From the NCBI GenBank assembly GCA_003586115.2, contig QVOM02000034.1, forward strand, positions 143,602,693 through 143,666,692: a DNA stretch of 64,000 nt. Direction: 5' to 3'. This DNA is from Salvator merianae. Its lineage: Eukaryota > Chordata > Lepidosauria > Squamata > Teiidae. Positions 33,557-44,075 of this stretch are shown piece by piece. The notes under the pieces are model-generated. The model was not told the origin of the DNA, searched no databases, and saw only the letters and a program-made list of their open reading frames with translations. The translations under genes were made by a program, and so were the position numbers. Within the stretch, counting starts at the first letter, position 1; each line of letters begins with the position of its first letter.

Positions 33557-35164
33557 TGTGGATGATGCCTAAAACATATTCCACTTTGCACATTTTTTTT
33601 TTATTTCACACTTAACTTTGCTTAGAAAAATCGATTTCAAATGCTAGCAATCTTTGGAGCTCTGGAACCCAATGACAGAATGCAACCTTAGTGTGCTTTT
33701 ATAAAAAAGAAAATTCTATAAGAGTGTTGTCCTCGGTCACCCTTTAACTGTGTCACTGTGAAGAATATGAGCTAATTACTAAAAGAGTCAAGTTATGCCT
33801 GATATCCCAGCTGTGAACTGCAGTTCAAACAATTAAGTTTCAATTTGGCACACACCAGCAACTGATTTACATGGTGAGAAAGCAGACAGCAAATCTGTTA
33901 AATTAGTACAGGTGGGACTGGGAATAGTCAGAAAATGAACTTGCATTTACTGATCACACCAAAGCATCCTTATTTAGAATGGCTATGGGAGGTATACATT
34001 GTCCGGGATCATGAGCTATCAAGAAGAACAACATTCAGAACAGATGTGGGCAGTGTCTTATTTCTGAAGGCTTTTGCGGTACTGCATACATTAGGAATGG
34101 AGAGGAAGCCTTTCTTTGTTTTCTTCCACCCATATAAAACATATAAATGTGGAATAAACAATATGTTTCCTTCTTACAGGGATGGAACAACGAATGAATG
34201 AGATTTGTTGTTGCTATGTTGATTTTAATCTACATATCTGCGAGTCAATGTGAATTATATTAAATGTTCAGGATAATCAAACAACACCTGCATTTACAAA
34301 TTTCAGCAGAGTTGTAAGGTAAATATATCCAGAGGCATAAACAGCTGCTGAACCAGATTTTCCCAACAAAAGCATGATTCCAATTATATGCTTTTTATTT
34401 TTTTAAAAAACGCAGAAAATTGACTGTGTAAACCTAGCACCAGGCAATATTCAGATATTAGATATAATTAAAACTACAGCTAGTGCTATAATAAAATCAT
34501 ATTTGAAAGATGTAACGACATACAAGTACTCGGAATGTGAGCTGGAATTTTAAATATGAATTCGCTTTGGGTTAGCACAGCATGCCTTTGGGAGCGGCTG
34601 AAGCTCAGTGGCGGAGGATTTCTTTTGCATCAAGAAAACAGGTATGTGCCAAGTTTGGGATCACAAGACTTGTAAGCCTTCAAGGCCTGCTGTGCCACTT
34701 TCACGTGAAGGATGTGGCCCTGACTCCACTTCTGATGGGAGGAGGTTCCATTCTGAGCAGATAGGGAGGTCACCCTAATCCCCCATGGAAAAAGATGCCA
34801 TCTGTATCTTCATTTTGGAATAAGGAGGAGCAGCAGGCACCTTCTTTAAATGATATGGGTGTCTTGGGATGGGAAGTGAAGGCATGCCCTATGTTCACAG
34901 GCCTGCCATGGGCAAGGGAAGGCATTAGTGGCCCCAAAATCAGATTAGCCAGTCTGAAGCAGTGAAACATGCCCTCACCCCTCTCTCTCTATATATGAAA
35001 AGCTAGACGGTCTGTAGATGTGAGAGTGAGCCAAGTTAATACATCAGCTGCATTACCTCTTGGGCCAAGTTTGCTATGTGTTCCAGCTAGCAAATGTGGC
35101 CTTCGTGTAAGAAAGGCATGGCTGGATTTTAATGTTTATGGTCACTGAGTTCAAGCTGCACACA
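33557..35164. other. No gene recognised
   Basis: AT-rich DNA. A (CT)n(TA)n run lies at 34980-34997. No exon or known repeat is recognised. Confidence 0.4.
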
Positions 35165-35275
35165 TAATTTATGTATTGGAAATTTATACACCCTATTATT
35201 GTTGTCTTGGGGCAGTGTACAATAAAACAAAGCAAAAAAAGTAAAAGTTAATAACCATAAAAATGGGAATAAAAA
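35165..35275 (-). mobile_element. LINE 3' tail fragment
   Basis: AAATTTATACACCC...GTCTTGGGGCAGTGTACAAT followed by A-rich DNA matches the minus-strand 3' end layout of CR1/L2-group LINEs (compare 2018-2070). Confidence 0.45.
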
Positions 35276-35839
35276 TGTATGAATACAAAGGTGACAACGG
35301 AAACTGGGAATATTAGGGCCTTTCTACAATTACCCTGAAACTGGTTTACGAAGGGGTTCACGGGCCTCCCTTCTGCTGTTATTCTGGTTTAAGGGAGCCT
35401 CCCCATGGCTTACCGATCTGGAATGCTGTTAGACCTGTTTAAACAGATCCACAGGTATACTAGCCAGTGGTAAACCAGACCATGATGGTGTGCGGGGGGG
35501 GGGGGTACTTCGGGCAATGCAACAAGAAATGGGTCCCTGGGAAGTTCCATGGCCAGGAACTGTTGTTCCTGGCTGTCAGCGCTTCAGAGGCAGGCTTCAA
35601 AGTTCATGCAAACATTGGGAGCTGGTGCAGGGACTGGCTGAAACAGGCCAGCTTTGGATCCTGCTATGAGGACTCTGACAACCAGGAACAAAAGTTCCTA
35701 AACTCGAAGCCCCTGGGGGGACCCATTTCAGCAGTGAAATTTGGTGTGCTGCTGCAATAGTCCCCCTGCTAAATCAGACCAGAGACATGTGCCCTTCTGC
35801 ATGCCTCCATGGGCCAATTTAATCATGAGTTGGCTATTG

Positions 35840-35863
35840 GTAGACCTTTTTAAAAAGGTCTAC
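35840..35863. repeat. Perfect 24-bp palindrome
   Basis: GTAGACCTTTTT followed directly by its exact complement, with no loop, inside the family E element. Confidence 0.95.
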
Positions 35864-35951
35864 TTCTATGCTGGACTAAATAGCCATTTTGGACCACCTA
35901 GTCCAGTGTACACACCATCCAATGTGAACAAAGTGTAATAGTGGTGTGCAA

Positions 35952-35990
35952 GCTCTCTCTGTTCTGCACCAAAGTGCAGAAGAGAGAGAC
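35952..35990. repeat. Hairpin with 16-bp arms
   Basis: CTCTCTCTGTTCTGCAC and GTGCAGAAGAGAGAG pair with one mismatch around a short loop. It probably marks the element end. Confidence 0.7.
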
Positions 35991-36243
35991 CCAGCAGGGG
36001 TTCTAGGCTTCACTCTATACTGGGACACAGGTAAGTGCAGGAAGACTGTAAGACTGCCTAGACATTTGGCAATTCATACCATTTGTTGTTGTGCTAATTA
36101 TTATTCTACTTATAACTGTTGTTTTTCGATTGTACTCTTTTTTTATTTGTCTTGTACACTGCCAGGGAATCTAGGTGAAAGATGATACAAAATTGCTGTA
36201 TAGGCAGGATGCACACGATGGTAGTTCTGGGCCTGTTCACACT

Positions 36244-36285
36244 TTCCATGCTAGAATGGGCTAATTAGCCCATTCTAGCATGGAA
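36244..36285. repeat. 42-bp perfect palindrome
   Basis: TTCCATGCTAGAATGGGCTA followed by A, then its exact complement: 21-bp arms with no spacer, directly inside the left terminal repeat of the MITE. Confidence 0.95.
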
Positions 36286-36798
36286 CAGACCCCATCGTGG
36301 GGCCTGAAAACTCACCTGAGGCTGGATAATGGTGTCTGCCAGTGTGAACGCCGTTATCCATCCCTGATGCTCGCCATGACAGTGGCCGGCAAGCATCTGG
36401 CCGCTTCCATGGCGACTGCAGCAGCTCCTTCGCGCGGGCCCACACTGCCGTGATCGGGCCTGGGTCGCCGTCCAGCATTTCGGTGCCTGATCGTGGGCGC
36501 AAAGGGCGGTCACCACAGCAGGCCACTGCCATGGCAACCGGGAGGCCCATGCGGTGCGCGCGGCAATGACGCAATCACGCTTGGGCACTTGGGCACTGTG
36601 CCTCTCCCCCTCCATAGCGGAATCGAGCCTTCCCAGTCGGGCCCGTGGTGCCGTGATCGGGCCTGCCTGGCCTCACTGGGATTGGAGCAGGCCCCATTGC
36701 CCATCATGCATTGCGTGATCACATGATCACACATGCGTGATGGGCGGGCTGATTGCCCAGAAGATGGCCACCGCCATGGACAAGGAGGTAGGTGCAAA

Positions 36799-36843
36799 TG
36801 AATCCTCACCTGAAGCTCACTTTGAGCTTCAGGTGAGGATTCA
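36799..36843. repeat. Perfect 21-bp-arm hairpin
   Basis: TGAATCCTCACCTGAAGCTC followed by A, a 3-nt loop, then its exact complement. Confidence 0.95.
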
Positions 36844-37089
36844 TACACCTTTTTATTGTCCGACGGTAGTAACGATCTGCAGCGGATGAGGTCTGCTGCC
36901 GGTCGTTACGGCCGTCCTGTGGTGCGAATGCACCTGTCCTTGATGCTTGCTAGATGCAAGTGCAAACAGGCCCAACAACTGTGAACAGCCCTGAAAAGAG
37001 CACCACATTAGTGAATGGTTTATAGCACATTTTGTAAACTAGTAGGTTATGCTCACATCTTCCTCTGTTCTGGTCATTCAAAGGGTGTT

Positions 37090-37566
37090 TTTGTAGTTAC
37101 GGGATAAGAATGGAATGATTAGCAGGCTTCAGGCTGGTGAAGATGAAGTCTGGTGGGTGCAATTTGCACTTGCCAGCAATGGAAAAGACTGCAAGCTGAC
37201 CAGCAGAAGGAGCAGTGCGAGTGGGAATGCACTAGGCAGGAAGTGATGTCAGGAATCATAGAGGCATGGATACGAAGACAGAGTTAGTAGTCTGAGCCAT
37301 AGCTAGGAATCCGAAGAGAGAGGGCTGTTTTTGAAGCGGGCCCCTCCCCACCGCCATTTCAAACCCAGAAGCAATGGGAACGGACCTCCTCCGATTTGTG
37401 CCTGATCGTGCAACTAGGGATCAGGACTGCAAATTTCTGTACCAACCTTCCCCAGCTTCAGGTGGGCTTCGATGCAATTCAGGGCTGCTGCTTCTGTTTG
37501 CAAGTGCAAAAGCACATGATTAGCGAGAGGACAGGAACGTTCCTCTTGCTAATTGTGACCAGACCC
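37090..37566. mobile_element. MITE, family B diverged copy
   Basis: Shares order and content with the copy at 37912-38399: GATTAGCAGGCTTCAGGCTGG, CAAGCTGACCAGCAGAAGG, CCGCCATTTCAAACCC, CTTCAGGTGGGCTTCGATGC, and the right end CTCTTGCTAATTGTGACCAG. The termini are eroded. Confidence 0.6.
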
Positions 37567-37911
37567 AAAGTTCACAAATAGGGAACTTTCATTCTCTGGC
37601 TGCAATGTTTCCACCTTGGAAGCATTGACAATTTCCAGTGCTCTGGAAAGCAAGGCAGTATTCTTCGATACCAGTGAAGCATAAAAGTTATGTCTGCATG
37701 AGCAGCAATGGTTGTGGAAGCAACAGAGTAGTAGGAAGTGATCTCAGAGTTATTCCTATTGCTCTGCCACTACAGCACTCTAATGAGAACTTATAGCACA
37801 AAGAGTGTGCAGAGGATTCCATGACATGCACCCCCTGCACCCCCTCAGAACTTCCATGGCACTATAAGACTACAGGGATGTGAGATTCTTGCATTCTCAC
37901 TGCACTTCCAT
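37567..37911. other. No gene recognised
   Basis: Spacer between two family B elements. It contains ACCCCCTGCACCCCCTC but nothing assignable. Confidence 0.4.
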
Positions 37912-38399
37912 GGCACCACAATACTTATGACAGTAGAACATTCCAATTAGCAGGGTTCAGGCTGGTCAGGATTGGGTATGCTGAGGAGTGTTCACACCTG
38001 TCAGCACTGGAATGCTTTGCGAGCTGACCAGCTGGGGAAGCGGTGTGAATAGGAGCGCATTAGTTAGGTGGCTGTGTCCGGACCCAGAGGAGTTGTGTCC
38101 AGATTTGTGTCTGGACATATCCGCATGGCCACCAGGATCTGGACCCCAAAGTCTGAACCTGGGTTTGAACCGTCTGATATTCCAAACCAGGGAGTGGTGG
38201 GAATGCATTTTTCTGATCCTCACCTGATCACACTAGTCAGCTTGGAGACTACAATTTTCTTGACCACAGCTAGTGACCTTCAGGTGAACATCAAGTGGGC
38301 TTCGATGAGTTTCCAATCAGCTCAGACTGTTTGCAGGTGCAAATGCTCCATTCCAGTGAGTGTCCTGAAATATTCCACTCGCTAAATGCGAACAGGCCC
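37912..38399. mobile_element. MITE, family B copy 2
   Basis: About 490 bp with the complement of TAGGGCCTGTTCGCATTTAG at its right end. Interior blocks GAGCTGACCAGC, GCATTAGTTAGGTGGCTGTG, GGACCCCAAAGTCTGAACC, CTACAATTTTCTTGACCA and CTGTTTGCAGGTGC are shared with 60270-60789 and, inverted, with 43549-44075. The left terminus is degraded. Confidence 0.72.
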
Positions 38400-39351
38400 T
38401 ATGTTTCTCCAGATCTGTGCTTCCACTGTTAATATTTTACATTGACATTGCTGATCAAATGGCAAAAGTGGTAAAAATTCTTTTGTGCTCAAGTTAAAAC
38501 AAAAACAAACAGCAAAAAACCAGGAGACTGGTTGGACGGTCTCTGGTTTAGGAAAGTGGTCAGCCCATTTCCACTGTACTTTTGGCACCAGTAAATGTAG
38601 TTTGACAGTTGTTTTTGCCAACCAAAGTATTCTTTACAGACCAAGCAGCAACTGTGACTTGTACACTATAAGGAAAGAAGAAGAAATCCTTCATGCAAAG
38701 AGAGAATGAGGCAGAAAAGAATAGAAAGCTTTTTCTATTTTTATCTGAAATGCAAATAAAAGCTTGTGAGAGTAGAAGCAGAACAAATCCCCATTTATAT
38801 GGTGGAAGAAGAAACACTGAATGTGTTTGAAAATAATTGGTCTGCTTCTATACCCATCCCTTTCATTTAACACATATAGAGAAAAATCTGCTGCTCATTT
38901 GGGCTGCCAAGGGGGAAATTGCCCGTTGATAGCTCTGCTTTCAACTCAGAAACACAAACCAAAGGTGGAAAGGGAAAGAGAGGAAGGGGAGGGGGAAGAG
39001 TGTTATTTTATATTTATGAAACCTCAGTGGAACTTAGTGAACAAAACAGCCTTTACAAGCTTGGCTGTGGGAAGGAGGAGTCACAACAATAAGATGCTTT
39101 CCTTAAAGAGTAAATAATTGAGGGATTCAGTATCACATTGCATGTTTGGTAGATGTGTGCAGAGCACCCGACTGCCTCAGTGAAGTCTTGTGTAGTGTAT
39201 TTCATGGTGAAGTCTCTCACTTCCAGTAAATATGCAGCCTTAATAAGGGACACAGTGATAAACATAATGCTTTCTAATATGAGCAGATGGTTCACTTTAC
39301 AGTATCTTCAGTTAACAAGAATGAGAAGATCTCTGAGGCTGCTGCTAGTTA
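38400..39351. other. No gene recognised
   Basis: AT-rich DNA with a purine-rich stretch at 38967-39000. No exon or repeat is identified. Confidence 0.4.
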
Positions 39352-39777
39352 AGGACTTTCTGCACTTACCTCTTTTCTAGGATGTGGTCCTCTTCTGGTC
39401 CTGGTGCAGACTGGAGAAGTCCTGCCTTGCTAGTATGCTTGGTCTGCACTGGATGGAGTGTAATCTGGATCAGAAGGCCCACAATGGCCTCCTGGTCTGG
39501 TAAAATTCCAGAATATTGGTAGACCTGATCAGACATAACCACCAGTATACCAGGGCAACGAGAGACCCATTTTAGTGATGTGCCTTGTAACACTGCCAAA
39601 ATGGTTCCCCTGGGGCTTCAAGACCAGGAACTTTTATTCCTGGCTGTCAAGGCTGGCTTTGAAGCTCACATGAGCTTTGGAGCCTGCACACGAGTTAGTC
39701 TGGAACAGATTGTCACCAGGATCTCCTTAATCCAAACCAGCAGTTCTGGATCAGGAGGAGTAAGTGCAGAAATGCCC
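39352..39777. mobile_element. PIF/Harbinger-like MITE with TTA duplication, family E copy 2
   Basis: 426 bp. Left end AGGACTTTCTGCACTTAC; complement of right end GGGCATTTCTGCACTTAC (13 identical inner bases). Flanked by TTA at 39349-39351 and 39778-39780. A 3-bp TTA/TAA target duplication with GGGC-type ends is the hallmark of PIF/Harbinger elements. The interior GTTCCCCTGGGGCTTCAAG...GGAACTTTTATTCCTGGCTG matches 35520-35600. No transposase frame is present. Confidence 0.75.
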
Positions 39778-40599
39778 TTAGACAGTAGATGGTTAAATGC
39801 ATGATGAGCAGATTCTTAGAGCGTAGCTATATACAAGCTTTACCATAGACTTCAAAATAAATTCTGAATGAAATTGCATGAATTTCAGCTTAAGGGGGTG
39901 GCAGACCTGAGTAATTCTAGTGTGTTTGTTGTCAGGACAAGAGCTCCACCCCTTGCCACACACTGTCTAAAACTTCACAGCCCATTGTAACTGATTGACC
40001 AGCATAACATCAATTATCAGCAGCTGTCCTGCACTGTTTCAGTGCTCAGTTGCATTTCTGTGTAAAACTGGATACTGACAAGCCTCAGATAAATGCAGAA
40101 GTGTGCTCCTGCAGAGCCCTGCAAATAGAACAGCAACAAAAAAGGCAGAGCTAGAGGATTTTTTCAATCTAGATGTCTTTGAAGAGACTTCACAGTACCA
40201 CAGTTAACTGGTTGGCTAACTGTTGTAGCCATTTGCTTCCCAGAATCCTCTACTTGAAAGTGAAGTGCCAACCAAGGCAGGGCTCTGCCAAGGCACAGAC
40301 ATCTCTGGACATTATAAGAATACTTTGCAATTTGCCTATTATCAGCATTTGGGCTGGAAGTACAGAAGCATGATCAGAAAACCTGAGATTTCTGTATCAG
40401 GATGTATCAAAGATCCAAAAATATACTTTTAAAATACAAGTCTCCTTTGTACCTTTTCCAGCCATTCTCTAGCCCCTCCTTCACCATTCACTTGAATGGA
40501 ACCTCCAGCCCTTACCCCATTGGTTATGCCTTCTCTTTGTTTAATTTTCTCATCCCTTTTCCCACCTTGAGATTGCCGTTCACCTGTATGGGATTCCTC
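39778..40599. other. No gene recognised
   Basis: Nothing supported on either strand. Confidence 0.4.
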
Positions 40600-41524
40600 C
40601 CCCCCACCGACCCTTTGGTTGGAATGTAGGAATACGGTCTCTACCCCCTGATTTAGATAATATAAAAATAAAACACTGGAAGTAGTTCTTTATTTCTCTT
40701 CCACTGATCTTCTGTTGCTACTGTGGTTCTCTCTCCATCATCTATAGTTCCTGATCTTGTCCCCACTACCTGCTACCTAGACGCTTTGGATCCAGTTGCT
40801 GCTGTGTGCTATGCTTCAGCCTGAAGTCACTTACTGTGTCCTAAAACTCTTGCTCCTGCTTGCTGTCCTTGCTTGCAAACAGCTTGCTTGCCAACTCTTT
40901 AAATCTCACTCTAGCTAAGCAGCAAAGTTCGGCTGTTATGAAAAACTCCCTTTCCGCAGTTGCAGGCCTGGTTTCATCTCATCTGCCTGAATGTCACTCC
41001 CAAGTCTGTTTCCCATTGATGAGGGTGAGAACCAACTGCTCCTGGTTAGATTAAAGCTCCTGGGTAGTGTAGGATATTTTTAGGTCAGTTTCTTTCTTTC
41101 CTCTTCTATGTGCCTTTCAAACTGCCAAAGTTCACCTCAGGCCATCTCATTATTGATATCCTGTTCCGAGCTACTGCTCCTTATCTGGTTTGTCTTGTGT
41201 CTAGGTCATTCATTGGGATTGTCATTGGGAATCATTCATTGGGATTCCTTTTGTTTGTATTTTTGATCTCTTTGAAGCACTCTGTGCAGTGCCCACCAGA
41301 AATTGCCATTTTTTTCTCTTTAGCTGCTGCTCTCTTAATAAAATCTCTTTATTGAAAAAACTGCCCCTTTGGAGTCTATCTTGCCTGCTACTAGTATTGT
41401 TTTAACAGAGCACTTGCCAATTTATCATTATTAAAGCCATAGGGTTAAAGATCTCATTGGGGTTCATGGTCAGACTAGCTAATTTCCCAACATAATACAC
41501 ATATCTAGACCATGACCGATAACA
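40600..41524 (+). mobile_element. LTR-like repeat, family L copy 2
   Basis: A TATA-like ATATAAAAATAAAAC near 40658 is followed by pyrimidine-rich DNA, GAGGGTGAGAACC (about 41020), a poly(A) signal in TTAATAAAATCTC (about 41335), and then the shared 3' block GCCAATTTATCATTATTAAA (about 41413) and CTAATTTCCCA. It probably ends GATAACA at 41524, matching the TAACA ends of the other copies. The 5' boundary is unknown. Confidence 0.45.
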
Positions 41525-42483
41525 ACTGAACTTATTCCCTTCAGCAGTTGCCTTGGGCTCTTTTATCTTAAGCACACAATGGAGTTGCAAGGGCCACCCT
41601 GACTCTCTATTTCCAGCCAAAGTCCTGTGCACAGGTTCATGCTGGTCACCTCCTTAGAAATATCTGAAGGACTGGAGTACCTATGAAGCTGTAAATGATT
41701 GTTTCCCTCCCTTCACCCTTCCTTGGAATGCCTATATCTGGCCTGCCTAAAAATATAGGCATATCTAAAAAAAAAAGAAACCTGCATTGGAAGAAGCTAT
41801 GTACTTGCAATGCTAGTAAAAGTACTCTGCACAAAAAAAGGATCTATTTGAAAATTCTGCACGTTTGACAACCAAACTCACATTTTGGTATGATTTCACT
41901 GAATCTGATTTAATGGGCAATAAAACTTGTGTGTAAGTAGTCGGGTAGCAGAATTATCTCTGCTTGTTTTAGATTTTTCTTTTATGCATTGAACTTCATG
42001 AAAAATTGTCACCAGTTTTATCTAATGTCTCTGCTGCTCTACAAAGCAGAGAATTATGCAGAAGGACACTTTTAGAAAGTAATTTGCAGGAAAAATCTGA
42101 AGACACACCTCTTGACTCAAGTTCTGACAAGAAAAGGAAATAGTTCTGGCATTGGTCTGTATGTCTTTATTAGGGATTGGAGATATTTGGAGAATTGCTT
42201 TGAAGTGACTGCGCTCTGCATTCCATTAGCATTAGCCATCCTATTGTTAACATTTTGAGAAAGGCTGATTTATAAACAAATAAACAAACATGCCACCTAA
42301 TCTTAACAAGAACAAATACCAAATGTTAATGTCATCCTACCCCTTGAACAGAAGCAAAGAAAAGACAATGATGAGCTTTCATACGTACAGTGCTGAAGAT
42401 GCCACAAAGTTCCATCTGAAATAAAATAGAAGGCCACTAGAGACTTCTTCTCAAAATCTCAGAAGAAATTTGATAAATGTTAA
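41525..42483. other. No gene recognised
   Basis: AT-rich DNA with no identified element. Confidence 0.4.
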
Positions 42484-42518
42484 CTTTCTTTCTTTCTTTC
42501 TTTCTTTCTTTTTTTTTT
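42484..42518. repeat. (CTTT)n followed by poly(T)
   Basis: Six or seven CTTT units, then a T run. It could be the tail of a minus-strand A-rich element, but no body is recognised. Confidence 0.9.
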
Positions 42519-42841
42519 AAGGTGATAGGCAAAATAAGGAAATGGAAGCAACCACAGCAGCAAGGTGGGAAACTGCAAGCCTCCTCTTGCTTGTCATCTC
42601 CTTTGAAAGGACCAGCCAGTTTGTCCCTTCCCATGCTTGCTTGTTATCCTGGAACAAACAGTTCTGTACTATGTTTTGTCCTCTTGGGACTAGCACTATC
42701 CCATTCCATAACCATCCTGAGGAGGACCTATCATACCATACTAGGCTGGTAAGGACTCAGAGCTCTGGTGTCCATCCACATTTTTGTTCTTTTTATACTT
42801 TCCACCATGGAATGTTCATCAGCAAACATTTCACAGTGAAA

Positions 42842-43342
42842 TAGACCTTGTAGTGAAACAGACTGGACCAGAACGCCAGCAGGATACCAGCATTGTGGTG
42901 CAAACGCTAGCATCATGCTGCTGTTCTGGGCAATAGCAGCAACTGGAAAGCTTCTGGCTGCTGCCATGGTGACCGGCAATGCCACACCACACCACACAAC
43001 TGTACGTTCACACCCAGAAGTGGATGCAAACACATTGTACCAGGACAGGCCAGCTGCTCCCAGTCTAGCTATGGAGCACAATTTTGTGCTTCACAGCTAG
43101 TAGAGATCAGAAGGAGCTTTGGCAACATGTGGCATGCAGTCAGATGTTGCCACGGTGATTGAGACATAGCATGCAACTGCACAACTGCCTGTGTCACCAC
43201 ACCCACTGACAGCATTCACATGCATCACCTCCGGTCAAGTTGTGGACAATGTTTTAGTTGTGGGTGCTCCTGGACAAGGTGGCATGTGGCCTGTAAATTG
43301 AACATCTGATTGCTCACTATGAGGTCAGTGTGAACAGGACCT
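42842..43342. mobile_element. MITE-like element, family D copy 2
   Basis: The right end is the complement of TAGGTCCTGTTCACACTGAC, and the left end (TAGACCTTGTAGTGAAAC) is a degraded counterpart. Shared interior blocks are CAGATGTTGCCACGGTGATT, GAGACATAGCATGCAAC and CTGATTGCTCACTATGAGG. It lies about 200 bp before a family B element. Confidence 0.58.
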
Positions 43343-43548
43343 AAGATTAGCTATAGACCTATTTGAAGCTGTCTCCAATCATCCCACACTGTCTGTTCTG
43401 GTCCAGTTGTTGCTGCTTCTGCACTAGATCTGGAACAAGGAAACAGGGCAGTTTGGTTATGATGCAATGTCACATTGTCAGTGTGTCACTGTTGCAGTCC
43501 CATCTTTGCAGTCCATGTGAAGCCATTAGACTGTGATCAAGACATATA

Positions 43549-44075
43549 GGGCCTGTTCACACTTAGCGAGTGGTACATTTCAGGAGGTTAGTTAGAACAC
43601 AGGATCTGCACTTGCAAACAGCCCCAGCTGACCCAAAAGCTACCGAAGCCCACCTGATGCTTACCTGAATCCAACCAGCTGTGGTCAACTAAACTGTAGT
43701 CTCCAACCCGACCTGCGCGACCAGATGAGGATCAGGGAAGGTGCATTTGCACCATTTCCGGATTCAAAATGGCGGTGGGGCGGGCCAGCAGTGCAGTGCA
43801 GGTGCAGTCTGCCAGTTCACACCCCAGTTCGGACCTTGGGGTCTGGACCCTGGTGACCTTTTTGGACACAGGTTCAAACACAGGCCCTCTGGGTTTGAAC
43901 ACAGACCCTCTGGGTTCAAACACAGCTACCGAACTAGTGTGCTCCCATTCACACTGCATCGGCTTGTTGAGTGTTCCACTGCTGACAGGTGCAAAGACCC
44001 CTCTCTGTTCCCAAACCCGACTGGCCCAAACCATGCTAGTTAGACGGTTATACTGTCGTAAGTGCGAACAGGCCC
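43549..44075. mobile_element. MITE, family B copy 1 (best-preserved termini)
   Basis: 527 bp. Left end GGGCCTGTTCACACTTAGCG; complement of right end GGGCCTGTTCGCACTTACG. The interior is inverted relative to 37912-38399 and 60270-60789: CAAACAGCCCCAGCTGACCC, CTGTGGTCAACTAAACTGTAG, TTGGGGTCTGGACCC. A duplicated CTCTGGGTTTGAACACAGAC-type unit occurs at 43888-43924. It has no coding capacity. The flanks do not give a clear target duplication. Confidence 0.82.

Larger units (their letters stand above)
35316..35992. mobile_element. Foldback MITE, family E copy 1
   Basis: Left end GGGCCTTTCTACAATTACC is preceded by TTA. The interior forms a foldback: AAATGGGTCCCTGGG...CCAGGAACTGTTGTTCCTGG (about 35526-35574) recurs inverted as ...CCAGGAACAAAAGTTCC...GGGGGGACCCATTTC (about 35681-35731). 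The probable right end is AAGTGCAGAAGAGAGAGACC (35973-35991). A G12 run lies at 35494-35505. Related interior sequence occurs at 39585-39690 and 62150-62240. The right boundary is uncertain. Confidence 0.55.
36229..36973. mobile_element. CpG-rich multi-hairpin MITE
   Basis: 745 bp between GGGCCTGTTCACACTTT and the complement of GGGCCTGTTTGCACTTG. The interior is rich in CpG, unlike its flanks, and contains a series of hairpins: a 42-bp perfect palindrome (36244-36285), a GGATAATGG/CCGTTATCC pair (36324-36360), a perfect 21-bp-arm hairpin (36799-36843) and a GTAACGATCTGCAGC/GCTGCCGGTCGTTAC pair (36868-36908). It has no transposase. Methylated CpGs decay quickly in vertebrates, so retained CpGs suggest a recent copy (inference). 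Flanking triplets TCT and AAC do not match. Confidence 0.72.

Noticed and set aside
36265..36848. Several overlapping frames of 77-116 codons
   Set aside because: They lie in the CpG-rich MITE 36229-36973 on both strands at once, as expected when stop codons are rare in GC-rich sequence.
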